The position numbers were made by a program, and so were the translations under genes. Below, one piece after another: positions 1-8,873 of a stretch of DNA of 64,000 nt (position 1 is the stretch's first letter; every line of letters starts with the position of its first letter). A model generated the notes under the pieces. It had not been told where the DNA came from. It worked only from the letters and a program-made list of their open reading frames with translations, and did not search any database. The stretch covers positions 832,501-896,500 of the forward strand of contig NZ_JBBOXF010000001.1 of the NCBI RefSeq assembly GCF_038007465.1, in the 5' to 3' direction. This stretch comes from Sporosarcina sp. FSL K6-1508 (GTDB lineage: Bacteria; Bacillota; Bacilli; Bacillales_A; Planococcaceae).

Positions 1-1532
1 GTAAGGGTTAATACTGAGTTCTCGATTGGAATAAGATCTTCGTCCTCGATCATTTCAGCCCCGCCCAGCGTAATTTCCGTTCTGCGTTTGTCTTCAAAAC
101 GGGTTTTCACTTCGAGTAATTCTTCACGAATAATTTCAAGCAGCTTTGACTCGTCAGCAAGAATTGCACGAAGTTCTGACATTAGGAGCTGCAGTGCTTC
201 GTATTCACTTTCAATTTTGTCCCGCTCAAGTCCTGTCAAACGTTGAAGACGCATATCAAGAATGGCCTGTGCTTGACGATCAGATAGATCGAATTGTTCC
301 ATTAACCCGTTTTTTGCTTCATCTGTTGTTTTAGATCCACGGATAAGGGTAATTATTCTATCAATATTATCAAGTGCTATGCGCAGTCCTTCCAAAATAT
401 GTGCGCGATCTTCCGCTTTTTTCAGATCATATATAGTACGTCTGCGAATAACAACTTTTTGGTGTTCTAGGTAATGGTATAAAATTTCCTTTAATGCAAG
501 AATTTTCGGTTGACCATCGACGAGTGCAAGCATATTGACACCAAAACTAGATTGAAGTGCCGTCTGTTTATACAAATTATTTAACAGTACATTAGCATTC
601 GCATCACGTCGTACTTCCATGACAATCCGCATTCCCGTACGATCTGATTCATCACGCAAGTCGGTAATCCCATCAATCTTCTTATCACGAACCAGCTCGG
701 CAATTTTTTCAATAAGCCGGGCCTTGTTTACCTGGAATGGCAGCTCATGTACAAGAATTGTTTCCTTGCCGTTCGATTGCTGTTCAATTTCAACTTTGCC
801 TCGGATGATTACTGAACCCCGACCGGTTTCATAAGCCCTTCTGATTCCGCTACGGCCGAGAATAATCCCGCCAGTCGGAAAATCCGGGCCTGGAATAATT
901 TCCATCAGTTCTTCCGTTGTAATAGCGGAATTATCCGCTAACGCAAGAACAGCGTCAATCGTTTCCCCCAGATGATGCGGCGGTATGTTTGTTGCCATAC
1001 CGACCGCAATTCCGGTCGTTCCGTTAACGAGCAGATTCGGATATCTACTTGGAAGTACAACCGGTTCTCTTTCCTGTTCATCGTAGTTATTCTGATAATC
1101 AACAGTATCTTTGTTAATGTCTCGAAGAAGTTCCATCGCAATACGCGACATACGCGATTCTGTATACCGCATCGCAGCCGCGCCGTCGCCGTCAACAGAA
1201 CCAAAGTTCCCATGACCATCGACAAGCATGTAACGGTAGTTGAAATCCTGCGCCATTCGTACCATCGTGTCGTATACAGCGCTATCACCGTGTGGGTGAT
1301 ACTTACCAATAACGTCTCCAACAATACGTGCGGATTTCTTATGCGGTTTATCGGCGGTATTTCCGAGATCCTGCATTGCATACAGAATACGGCGGTGAAC
1401 CGGCTTTAAACCGTCCCTTACATCGGGGAGCGCACGTGAAACGATGACACTCATTGCATAATCGAGAAATGAGTCCTTCATTTCTGTACTAATGTTAATC
1501 CCCTTGACACCACGTTGAGGCATATCTGCCAT
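1..1532 (-). CDS. gyrA: DNA gyrase subunit A (3' end outside window)
   Basis: This is the N-terminal 510 residues or so of GyrA, the breakage-reunion subunit of DNA gyrase, which introduces negative supercoils with GyrB. The reading frame is open to the window edge, so the C-terminal DNA-wrapping domain is not seen. The start ATG at 1532 follows an AAAGGAG ribosome-binding site. The active-site tyrosine is in AMRYTES (residue 123). The quinolone-resistance region reads HPHGDSAVYD with Ser84 and Asp88, so the usual resistance substitution at position 84 is absent. It lies 85 bp downstream of gyrB on the same strand, as in other Bacillales. Confidence 0.97.
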   Translation of the reverse strand, partial: MADMPQRGVKGINISTEMKDSFLDYAMSVIVSRALPDVRDGLKPVHRRILYAMQDLGNTADKPHKKSARIVGDVIGKYHPHGDSAVYDTMVRMAQDFNYRYMLVDGHGNFGSVDGDGAAAMRYTESRMSRIAMELLRDINKDTVDYQNNYDEQEREPVVLPSRYPNLLVNGTTGIAVGMATNIPPHHLGETIDAVLALADNSAITTEELMEIIPGPDFPTGGIILGRSGIRRAYETGRGSVIIRGKVEIEQQSNGKETILVHELPFQVNKARLIEKIAELVRDKKIDGITDLRDESDRTGMRIVMEVRRDANANVLLNNLYKQTALQSSFGVNMLALVDGQPKILALKEILYHYLEHQKVVIRRRTIYDLKKAEDRAHILEGLRIALDNIDRIITLIRGSKTTDEAKNGLMEQFDLSDRQAQAILDMRLQRLTGLERDKIESEYEALQLLMSELRAILADESKLLEIIREELLEVKTRFEDKRRTEITLGGAEMIEDEDLIPIENSVLTL

Positions 1533-1617
1533 GTTGTTAGACTCCTTTCAACTCAAAAACCCTTTAAAAAATAGTTCAATTAGCTGGTTCTATTTGTCTT
1601 TCGATTCAACTAACTAA

Positions 1618-3540
1618 TCAGGTATCTATGTTTTGCACATACATTGCATTTTCTTCGATGAATTTACGACGCGGTTCGACTTCATCTCCCATTAGCTGTT
1701 GGAAAGTTGAATCCGCATCAAATGCATCTTCTAGATGAACTTGGAGCAATGTGCGTTGATCGGGATCCATTGTTGTATCCCATAATTGCGTGGCATCCAT
1801 TTCTCCAAGTCCTTTGTAGCGAGTGATAACCGGTTTTGGTACTGGTGAGATACGGCCAATAATTTCTTGGAGTTCTTCCTCAGTATAGCAATACTCCTCA
1901 CTCTTCCCTTGTTTCACGCGGTAAAGCGGAGGCTGGGCAATATAGACATACCCTGCTTCGATGAGCGGCCGCATGAATCGGAAGAAGAAGGTCAAAAGAA
2001 GCGTACGAATATGGGCACCGTCGACATCCGCATCGGTCATAATGACAAGTTTATGATAGCGTGCTTTTGAAAGATCGAATTCTTCGCCGATGCCTGTACC
2101 GAGCGCCGTAATCATTGCACGGATTTCCAAGTTGCCTAAAATACGGTCAAGACGAGCTTTTTCGACGTTCAAAATCTTACCTCGAAGCGGAAGAATCGCC
2201 TGGAAGTGACGGTCACGTCCCATTTTAGCTGAACCGCCCGCCGAGTCACCTTCAACAATATACAGTTCACTTATAGCAGGATCACGTGAAGAGCAGTCTG
2301 CCAATTTCCCTGGAAGACTCGACACTTCAAGTGCCGATTTCCGGCGCGTAAACTCACGTGCATTTTTTGCAGCAAGACGTGCGCGTGCCGCCATAAGGCT
2401 CTTGTCGATGATTTGACGCGATGTTGTTGGGTTTTCAAGCAGGAATCGTTGGAAACCTTCTGAGAAAAGTGAGTTGGTGATTGTACTTACCTCGGAGTTA
2501 CCGAGTTTCGTTTTTGTCTGACCCTCAAACTGGGGATCCGGGTGTTTTATCGAAATGATGGCCGTCAGTCCTTCACGTACGTCATCACCAGATAAATTCG
2601 GGTCAGCCTCTTTCAGCACGCCATTTTTCCGGGAATAATCGTTAATGACACGCGTCAGTGCTGTCTTAAAACCTGATTCGTGGGTACCGCCTTCGTAGGT
2701 ATTGATATTATTGGCGAATGAAAACAGATTTTCTGCATAGCCGCTATTGTATTGCATTGCGATTTCAATTGAAATTCCGTCTTTTTCACCTTCAATGTAA
2801 ATTGGTTCATCATGGATAGGTTCTTTATTTTTATTCAAGTGCTCGACATACGACTTGATGCCGCCCTCGTAGTAATAAATGTCACTTCGTGCTTCTTCAT
2901 CGCGCTCGTCACTAATCGTAATCCGTAAACCACGGTTGAGGTAAGCAAGTTCACGAAGCCGGTTCGCTAAAATTTCATACTCATAAGTCGTTGTTTCTGT
3001 AAAAATTTCCGGGTCTGCCTTGAAGCGGATTCTTGTACCAGTTTCCTCGGTTTTACCGATGACACTCAGCTCTTTTGACACGGCTCCGCGTTCAAACTCG
3101 ATGTAGTGAACTTCTCCGTCACGTCTGACAAATACTTCTGTCGTCTCTGACAACGCATTCACAACTGATGCACCGACTCCGTGTAAACCGCCGGAAACTT
3201 TATAACCGCCGCCGCCGAATTTACCACCGGCGTGAAGTACCGTCATAATGACTTCAACTGCTGGTCTTCCAGTCGATTCCTGTGTACCTACTGGAATTCC
3301 CCGACCATTATCGTCGACACGGATCCAATCATCCTTTTCAATTGTCACTTCGATATGGTCACAGTAACCTGCAAGTGCTTCGTCAATACTATTATCGACA
3401 ATTTCCCATACAAGATGATGAAGTCCTCTAGAACTTGTTGTCCCGATATACATACCTGGACGTTTGCGGACAGCTTCCAGTCCTTCTAAGACCTGGATTT
3501 GATTCTCATCATATGCCATCTGCATATCTTTCTCTTCCAT
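1618..3540 (-). CDS. gyrB: DNA gyrase subunit B
   Basis: GyrB is the ATPase subunit of DNA gyrase. In order the protein shows a GHKL ATPase domain (catalytic Glu46 and Mg-binding Asn50 in WEIVDNSIDEA; GGLHGVGASVVNA lid), a transducer, and a TOPRIM domain (YIVEGDSAGG and DADVDG), ending with the usual GDEVEPRRKFIE tail. The predicted length is 640 aa, normal for the family. The frame stays open 14 codons upstream (to 3582). I chose ATG 3540 from the conserved YDENQIQVLEGLEAVRKRP start region; a TTG two codons upstream (3546) sits better behind AAGGTG and is a real alternative. It is followed by gyrA and preceded by recF. Confidence 0.97.
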   Translation of the reverse strand: MEEKDMQMAYDENQIQVLEGLEAVRKRPGMYIGTTSSRGLHHLVWEIVDNSIDEALAGYCDHIEVTIEKDDWIRVDDNGRGIPVGTQESTGRPAVEVIMTVLHAGGKFGGGGYKVSGGLHGVGASVVNALSETTEVFVRRDGEVHYIEFERGAVSKELSVIGKTEETGTRIRFKADPEIFTETTTYEYEILANRLRELAYLNRGLRITISDERDEEARSDIYYYEGGIKSYVEHLNKNKEPIHDEPIYIEGEKDGISIEIAMQYNSGYAENLFSFANNINTYEGGTHESGFKTALTRVINDYSRKNGVLKEADPNLSGDDVREGLTAIISIKHPDPQFEGQTKTKLGNSEVSTITNSLFSEGFQRFLLENPTTSRQIIDKSLMAARARLAAKNAREFTRRKSALEVSSLPGKLADCSSRDPAISELYIVEGDSAGGSAKMGRDRHFQAILPLRGKILNVEKARLDRILGNLEIRAMITALGTGIGEEFDLSKARYHKLVIMTDADVDGAHIRTLLLTFFFRFMRPLIEAGYVYIAQPPLYRVKQGKSEEYCYTEEELQEIIGRISPVPKPVITRYKGLGEMDATQLWDTTMDPDQRTLLQVHLEDAFDADSTFQQLMGDEVEPRRKFIEENAMYVQNIDT

Positions 3541-3619
3541 TGCCAAACTGTTCACCTTCCCTTTCCGAACGTCTAACACCACTATTGCCTGGCCTTGTAA
3601 AACTAAATGACTTTAATCG

Positions 3620-4741
3620 TCAAGTTTCTTTCTTCGTAACTTCACCTGCTGCAACTTCAAATATGTCTGCCTGACGAATGGTTTCATGGTCAATCCCTGC
3701 TATGTTCGTCGTCGTGACGATTGTCTGCACTTCTCCTTGAATCGTGTTCAGGAGATGAGATTGCCGGTAATCGTCAAGTTCAGATAAGACATCATCTAAA
3801 AGGAGGACAGGTGCTTCTCCAACTTCTTGCTTTACAAGTTCTATTTCCGCAAGTTTAAGGGACAGCGCCGTTGTTCGCTGCTGTCCCTGCGATCCATACG
3901 TTTGGATATCGTAACCGTTGACGTAAAAGTGGAGGTCATCCCTATGCGGTCCAATCAACGTCATGCCACGTTCTAACTCACGTCGTCTCACTTCAAGTAA
4001 GCGTTGACCCAGTATCGACTCCATCTGTTCTGCAGTCTGTCCGGAATCGAGCTCTTTTAATGTCCCATATGAAACTTGAAGGGTTTCGAGTCCGCGGGAA
4101 ATACCTTTATGGATTGGATCCGCCCACTTTTGTAAAAGTTCCATGAAATAAAATCGTTTGCGAATAATTTGGACAGCTACTTGAATATACTGCTCTGTAT
4201 AAATATCAAACATGACATCGTTGAAATCCAATTTCCCACGATTGTCTTTTAAAATAGCATTGCGTTGTTTAAGTACTTTTTGAAATGTTAAAAGGTCATG
4301 TAAATAGACAGGTGAAATTTGGCCGATTTCCATATCCAGAAAACGCCTTCTCACCTGGGGGCTACCTTTTACGAGATTCAAATCTTCAGGAGCAAACATG
4401 ACGACATTCAATTGACCGACGTACAGGCTAAGACGTTTCTGTTCTAGATGATTGACACGTGCTTTCTTGCCTTTTTTTGAAATGATCAGTTCTAATGGCA
4501 GTCGTCCATATTTACGTTGTATGTCCCCTTCTATTTTACCATAATCTTGGTCCCAGCGTATCAATTCACGATCAATTGAAGTTCTATGCGATTTTGCCAT
4601 GGAAAGTACATAGATGGCTTCCATGATGTTTGTTTTACCCTGAGCATTTTCACCAATCAACACATTAATTTGCGGGGAAAATGAAAGGTCGAGTGATTCA
4701 TAGTTCCGGTAATCGGTTAACGCAAGCCGTTCAATATACAT
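3620..4741 (-). CDS. recF: DNA replication and repair protein RecF
   Basis: RecF is an SMC-like ABC ATPase that loads RecA at single-stranded gaps together with RecO and RecR. The predicted protein has 373 aa. The P-loop is GENAQGKT (residues 30-37), the signature-type motif is GSQGQQRT, and Walker B is VLLLDDVLSELD. The frame is open eight codons further upstream to a TTG at 4765, but the family normally begins MYIERL, which gives ATG 4741. That ATG lies inside the yaaA stop region (11-bp overlap) and lacks a clear ribosome-binding site, so translation is probably coupled to yaaA. Confidence 0.95.
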   Translation of the reverse strand: MYIERLALTDYRNYESLDLSFSPQINVLIGENAQGKTNIMEAIYVLSMAKSHRTSIDRELIRWDQDYGKIEGDIQRKYGRLPLELIISKKGKKARVNHLEQKRLSLYVGQLNVVMFAPEDLNLVKGSPQVRRRFLDMEIGQISPVYLHDLLTFQKVLKQRNAILKDNRGKLDFNDVMFDIYTEQYIQVAVQIIRKRFYFMELLQKWADPIHKGISRGLETLQVSYGTLKELDSGQTAEQMESILGQRLLEVRRRELERGMTLIGPHRDDLHFYVNGYDIQTYGSQGQQRTTALSLKLAEIELVKQEVGEAPVLLLDDVLSELDDYRQSHLLNTIQGEVQTIVTTTNIAGIDHETIRQADIFEVAAGEVTKKET

Positions 4742-4970
4742 CCGTTTGACCGTCTGGTAGTCCAATTACTTTGTATGTGCCGATATCTTGAATTTTGATA
4801 ATATCACCATCGCGAAGTTTTTTACCTCGTCGTTGTTCCTCCTCGCCATTAACATAGACGATGTGTTCATCAAGGAACCATTTAGCCATACCGCCTGAAC
4901 TAATTACATTTGCCATTTTCAATAGTTGTCCAAGAGTTATGAACTCTGTATCAATCGTTAGATTTTCCAT
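4731..4970 (-). CDS. yaaA: S4-domain RNA-binding protein YaaA
   Basis: This is a 79-residue S4-like RNA-binding protein that sits between dnaN and recF throughout Bacillales. The S4 fold is visible as ITLGQLLKMANVISSGGMAK, then VYVNGEEEQRRGKKLRDGDII. In B. subtilis the protein has been associated with 50S ribosome maturation; that role is taken from the family and is not visible here. The start ATG at 4970 follows a GAAAGGTTGAG-type site. The stop overlaps the recF start, which suggests co-translation. Confidence 0.92.
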   Translation of the reverse strand: MENLTIDTEFITLGQLLKMANVISSGGMAKWFLDEHIVYVNGEEEQRRGKKLRDGDIIKIQDIGTYKVIGLPDGQTDVY

Positions 4971-5069
4971 ATGGTCTCAACCTTTCGCAAGTTAGTCTGT
5001 CTTTCTATTTTAGCTGACTTTCAGCAGTAAGTAAAAAGGATAGTCAAATAAGTGACTATCCTTCGAAAT

Positions 5070-6206
5070 TCAGTATGTCCGTACAGGGAGAATAAGTTGC
5101 AATATCGAGTCATCATCGACTGATTTTAGGATGAACGGCCGCATTGCTCCTGTAAATTGAATCGTTATGTCCTGTCCATCAATTGCCTTCAATGCGTCCA
5201 TCATATATTTGGCACTGAAAGAGATATTCAAACCCTCACCTGTCACGCCAATTGCTTCTACCAATTCTTCTACTTTACCTACTTCTGGTGAATTCGAAGA
5301 GATTTCAATGACATTTCCTTCATCTGCCGAGAAACGAACAATGTTATTTCGTTCTTCACGTGCCAGAAGTGAAGCTCTATCAATTGCTTGAAGAAGAAGG
5401 CGCCCATTTACGGTAACCGACGTTTTATATTCAAGCGGAATAAGACGGGAAGTATCTGGGTAATTGCCCTCCAGTAAACGTGAATAGAATAAAACGCCAC
5501 GCGTTTTGAATAATACTTGTTGATCCGCAATAACAATATCCACAAGTTCCCCGCTATCAGGCAGGATTTTGTTCAATTCCTGAAGACTTTTACCAGGAAT
5601 GACTACACTGAATGGAACCTCTGGCATTTCTTCCGGTACAGTCAGCCTTCTTGCCAATCTGTGGCTATCTGTAGCTACACAGGCAAGTCCTCCATCTTTT
5701 GCTTCCCACTTAACACCTGTCAGTATCGGCCTTGTTTCCTGTTGAGATACTGCAAAGACGGTTTCTCGGATGATAGACTTCATCAAATCTGCGGGTAATG
5801 AAAATAGATATTCATCTTTTACATCTGGTAAGACGGGATAATCCTCAGGGTCTAATCCAATCAAATGGAACTCTGACTTTCCTGATTGAATGTGTGTTTG
5901 GAGTCCGTTTGCAACTTCAATTGTTACGTCATTAGTCGGCAGTTTTCGAACAATTTCGCTAAAAACCTTCGCTTGCAGTACGATACTGCCTTTCTCCGTG
6001 ACATGAATAATCTGTTCACCATTATCTTCAGCTGGTATAAATGTGCAGATTGTTATATCGGAATCACTTCCTGTTAACGTCATTCCTTTTTCATCCACTT
6101 CGATCTTGATTCCAGTCAAAATTGGAATTGCAACTTTTTGACTGATCGCTTTCATTACATCGCTTAATCCATCAAGCAGCTTGTCTCTCATAATTTCAAA
6201 TTTCAT
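5070..6206 (-). CDS. dnaN: DNA polymerase III beta sliding clamp
   Basis: DnaN is the ring-shaped processivity clamp of the replicative polymerase. It has 378 aa, the family length, with three beta-clamp domains of about 120 residues each and the characteristic C-terminal ILPVRTY. The start ATG at 6206 is preceded by AGTGAGGGT. It lies downstream of dnaA, separated by the unwinding part of oriC, and upstream of yaaA-recF-gyrBA on the same strand. Confidence 0.97.
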   Translation of the reverse strand: MKFEIMRDKLLDGLSDVMKAISQKVAIPILTGIKIEVDEKGMTLTGSDSDITICTFIPAEDNGEQIIHVTEKGSIVLQAKVFSEIVRKLPTNDVTIEVANGLQTHIQSGKSEFHLIGLDPEDYPVLPDVKDEYLFSLPADLMKSIIRETVFAVSQQETRPILTGVKWEAKDGGLACVATDSHRLARRLTVPEEMPEVPFSVVIPGKSLQELNKILPDSGELVDIVIADQQVLFKTRGVLFYSRLLEGNYPDTSRLIPLEYKTSVTVNGRLLLQAIDRASLLAREERNNIVRFSADEGNVIEISSNSPEVGKVEELVEAIGVTGEGLNISFSAKYMMDALKAIDGQDITIQFTGAMRPFILKSVDDDSILQLILPVRTY

Positions 6207-6214
6207 TCTGTACC

Positions 6215-6375
6215 CTCACTTATATATATATTATTAATGATTAATAAATTAGTAGTAATAGTAGTAGGGGCTGTGGATATGTGGGTAAGTCTATTTTCAC
6301 TCGACCAGTTAACGTTTTCCACATGTGCATAACCTGTTTGCAGGTGTGCACCCCTTATTATATGTTATACACAGG
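6215..6375. other. oriC, dnaA-dnaN half: unwinding element with DnaA boxes
   Basis: On the minus strand, from dnaA towards dnaN, there are DnaA-like boxes (TTATACACA-type at 6365-6373, TTTTCCACA-type at 6315-6323, TGTGGATAT at 6272-6280 and an overlapping TGTGGGTAA). They are followed by a G/C-rich step and a CTACTACTATTACTACTA run (6250-6267), then a nearly pure A/T stretch (about 6220-6249). This box / GC-rich step / trio run / AT-rich order matches the B. subtilis basal unwinding system, where DnaA spreads from the boxes onto the trios to open the duplex. The boxes are degenerate; the trio run is clear. Confidence 0.85.
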
Positions 6376-7725
6376 TCACCCCCTGCCAAGGACATTACGA
6401 ATATCTTGGATATCTTGCTGAAGGGCTTGTTCATCTTTTAACAGCGTTCTGATTTTCTCATGCGCATGAATAACGGTCGAATGATCTCGACCGCCGAATT
6501 CAGATCCGATTTTAGGTAATGAGAAGTCTGTGAGCTCTCTGGATAGAAACATGGCAATTTGTCGAGGAAAAGCAATTGCTCTTGTTCTTTTCTTCGCAGT
6601 GAAATCTTCAAGACGTATGTCAAAGTGCTCTCCTACAGCTTTTTGAATGTCGAGAATTGTAACGGTGCGCGGCCGTGAATTCGGAATGATATCTTTCAAT
6701 GCTTCCGCGGCAAGATCTGTATTGATATCCGAATTGACGAGTGATGAATAAGCAACAACCCGTATAAGGGCGCCTTCTAGTTCACGTATATTTGAATCAA
6801 TCTGATTGGCAATATACAACATAACCTCATTTGGAATATCAAAAAGTCCGTCGGCTTTTGCCTTTTTACGCAAGATTGCAATTCTTGTTTCTAGGTCGGG
6901 AGGTGCTATGTCAGTAATAAGACCCCATTCAAAGCGGGATCTCAGCCTGTCTTCAAGGGTTGGAATCTCTTTTGGAGGCCGGTCACTCGAAATGACAATT
7001 TGTTTTGATTCCTCGTGAAGTGTATTAAACGTATGGAAAAATTCTTCTTGCGTTTGTTCTTTTCCCGCAAGGAATTGAATATCATCTATTAGGAGCACGT
7101 CCACATTCCGATATCGATTACGGAACTCGACGGCTTTATTATCTCGGATTGAGTTGATGAATTCATTTGTAAATTTTTCAGACGACAGATACATAACTTT
7201 TGCCGACGGGTTCTGTTCGAGCACATAATGTCCGATCGCGTGCATTAAATGTGTCTTTCCCAGACCCACGCCTCCATAGATAAACAGCGGATTATAGGCT
7301 TTTGCAGGCGCTTCGGCTACGGCAAGCGATGCTGCATGGGCAAAACGGTTACCAGATCCAATGACGAATGTATCAAAAGTATATTTTAAATTGAGCATGC
7401 CTGGAGCCGATGTCAATGGTACTTTTTCTACCGTTTTAACAGTCGGTTTTGGTAGCATGAAATCATTTTCTTCCATGTTTTTAGGAACAACAAACTGAAT
7501 GATCCGGTCTTCTCCTGTCAGTTCAGAAAGGATTCCAGTAATGAGATGTATATAGTGATTTTCTAGCCAATCTTTCGCAAACGAATTCGGTGCGGCGATT
7601 GTAACCGTCTCTTCGCCATAGGACATCAATTTTGTCGCCTTTAGCCAAGTTTCAAAACTAGGTCTTGAAATCTTCTGCTCAACTTTCGACAAAACTTCGA
7701 TCCATAATTCTTCTAAATGTTCCAA
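6376..7725 (-). CDS. dnaA: Chromosomal replication initiator DnaA
   Basis: DnaA is an AAA+ ATPase that binds DnaA boxes and opens oriC. The protein has 449 aa: N-terminal DnaB/SirA-type interaction domain, a variable linker, an AAA+ core (Walker A GGVGLGKTH, Walker B VLLIDDIQF) and a C-terminal helix-turn-helix with the signature GGRDHSTVIHAHEKI. The frame is open further upstream to 7803, but TTG 7725 has an AAAGGAGG site seven bases before it and yields the normal LEHLEELW start, so I use it. DnaA boxes on both flanks suggest autoregulation as well as origin function. Confidence 0.96.
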   Translation of the reverse strand: MEHLEELWIEVLSKVEQKISRPSFETWLKATKLMSYGEETVTIAAPNSFAKDWLENHYIHLITGILSELTGEDRIIQFVVPKNMEENDFMLPKPTVKTVEKVPLTSAPGMLNLKYTFDTFVIGSGNRFAHAASLAVAEAPAKAYNPLFIYGGVGLGKTHLMHAIGHYVLEQNPSAKVMYLSSEKFTNEFINSIRDNKAVEFRNRYRNVDVLLIDDIQFLAGKEQTQEEFFHTFNTLHEESKQIVISSDRPPKEIPTLEDRLRSRFEWGLITDIAPPDLETRIAILRKKAKADGLFDIPNEVMLYIANQIDSNIRELEGALIRVVAYSSLVNSDINTDLAAEALKDIIPNSRPRTVTILDIQKAVGEHFDIRLEDFTAKKRTRAIAFPRQIAMFLSRELTDFSLPKIGSEFGGRDHSTVIHAHEKIRTLLKDEQALQQDIQDIRNVLGRG

Positions 7726-7771
7726 ACGTGTGCCTCCTTTACGATGAAAATAAAAAACCCGAAGATATGTA

Positions 7772-8086
7772 TTATACACACTTTCTCTCCGTGTGGATAA
7801 CAATTATTCAAAAGTGTTGAAAAAATTATCCACATTGTATTAACAACTGTGGATAAAAATATTGCTATAAAATTATGTGCACAACAAATTCATCTCATTG
7901 TAACAGGGAATGTCATGAATTACAAGGACTCCGGAACCTTATCCACAATGCCGGCAGATGTGGATGAAACCTTTATCCACAGGCATTAGTATGTGAAAAA
8001 GATGTCGATAAGCGATGTGTATAAAAAAATACTCTAAACGGATGTCCACATTGGTGTTCGAAAAAAAACGGGGAAACCGTGGATAA
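7772..8086. other. oriC, DnaA-box cluster upstream of dnaA
   Basis: The dnaA-rpmH intergenic region (506 bp) holds at least four perfect DnaA boxes: 7792-7800 (reverse), 7826-7834, 7848-7856 (reverse), 7939-7947 and a further one at 7973-7981. One-mismatch boxes lie at 7772-7780, 7959-7967 and 8078-8086. This is the second, upstream half of a bipartite origin; it also contains the dnaA promoter region. The divergent orientation of dnaA and rpmH and the switch in gene direction on the two sides support this as the replication origin. Confidence 0.93.
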
Positions 8087-8146
8087 CTTCTGAATGATGG
8101 AATCAACGAATTCAAATAAGCTGAATGACCGTTGGATTAAAAAAGG

Positions 8147-8176
8147 TTGACTTTTACTATGAAAGACCGATATACT
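8147..8176 (+). promoter_or_regulatory. Sigma-A-type promoter of rpmH
   Basis: TTGACT (8147-8152) and TATACT (8171-8176) are separated by 18 bp and lie 55 bp before the rpmH start, with an AGGAGGTGT ribosome-binding site at 8216 in between. This is a near-consensus vegetative promoter. Confidence 0.8.
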
Positions 8177-8231
8177 ATTCAAGACTGTCACAGCAATAAA
8201 AGGACAATCAATGCAGGAGGTGTCTTAAAAG

Positions 8232-8366
8232 ATGAAACGTACTTACCAACCAAATAAACGTAAACGCAGTAAAGTTCACGGCTTCCGTGAGAGAATGAGC
8301 ACGAAAAGCGGACGCAGAATTCTTGCAGCTCGTCGTCGCAAAGGAAGAAAAGTGCTATCAGCATAA
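8232..8366 (+). CDS. rpmH: 50S ribosomal protein L34
   Basis: This 44-residue, highly basic protein begins MKRTYQPNKRKRSK and contains the family signature HGFRERMSTKSGRRIL. It ends RRRKGRKVLSA. The start ATG follows a strong AGGAGGTGTC site. It is the first gene of the right replichore beside oriC and precedes rnpA, as in nearly all bacteria. A terminator immediately after its stop may limit read-through into rnpA. Confidence 0.97.
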   Translation: MKRTYQPNKRKRSKVHGFRERMSTKSGRRILAARRRKGRKVLSA

Positions 8367-8395
8367 GGCCACTGACATTTCAGTGGTCTTTTTTC
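8367..8395 (+). terminator. Intrinsic terminator after rpmH
   Basis: A 9-bp stem (GGCCACTGA / TCAGTGGTC) with a 4-nt loop is followed by a T run. It begins at the rpmH stop codon, so it likely attenuates expression of rnpA relative to rpmH. Confidence 0.85.
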
Positions 8396-8445
8396 TTGTT
8401 TATAATGAAGAAGTATAATCATAGATGACGGAGCAGGTGTATGAT

Positions 8446-8790
8446 ATGAACAAACGTCAACGGATAAAGAAAAATGAGGAATTCCAAGAAGTATTCAAAA
8501 AAGGGAAGTCGTTTGCAAATCGGCAATTTGTTGTGTATTCCTATAGGAAGGAAGACCAACCGGAATTTAGGATTGGCTTGTCTGTCAGCAAAAAGGTAGG
8601 CAATGCTGTAGTGCGAAATAGGATTAAACGGTATTTGCGACAATCCTTCCTGGAAATGAAAGATGAAGTGCGCAGCGATATGGATTATGTCATCATCGCC
8701 AGGCATCAGGCAGCGACACTTGATTTTCATGAAACAAAGAAAAGTTTGCAGCATGTACTGCGCATTTCTCGTCTCTTAAAGAAGAGGTAG
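8446..8790 (+). CDS. rnpA: Ribonuclease P protein component
   Basis: RnpA is the protein cofactor of RNase P, which matures tRNA 5' ends. The 114-aa protein contains the RNR motif in KKVGNAVVRNRIKR and the ETKKSLQHVLR C-terminus. The frame is open seven codons upstream (8425), but ATG 8446 is preceded by CAGGTG at good spacing and gives the family start MNKRQRIKKNEEF. No yidD gene is present between rnpA and yidC. Confidence 0.95.
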   Translation: MNKRQRIKKNEEFQEVFKKGKSFANRQFVVYSYRKEDQPEFRIGLSVSKKVGNAVVRNRIKRYLRQSFLEMKDEVRSDMDYVIIARHQAATLDFHETKKSLQHVLRISRLLKKR

Positions 8791-8873
8791 AAGGATACAA
8801 ATGAACATGATAAACTGGGATCATTGGCCAATAGGCCTTCTAATTGAATAAGAGAAGATTTGGGGGAACTGAT

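Noticed and set aside
938..1409. Open frames of about 145 codons on both strands within gyrA.
   Set aside because: They lie fully inside gyrA in other frames, have no ribosome-binding site, and read as typical shadow sequence of a conserved gene.
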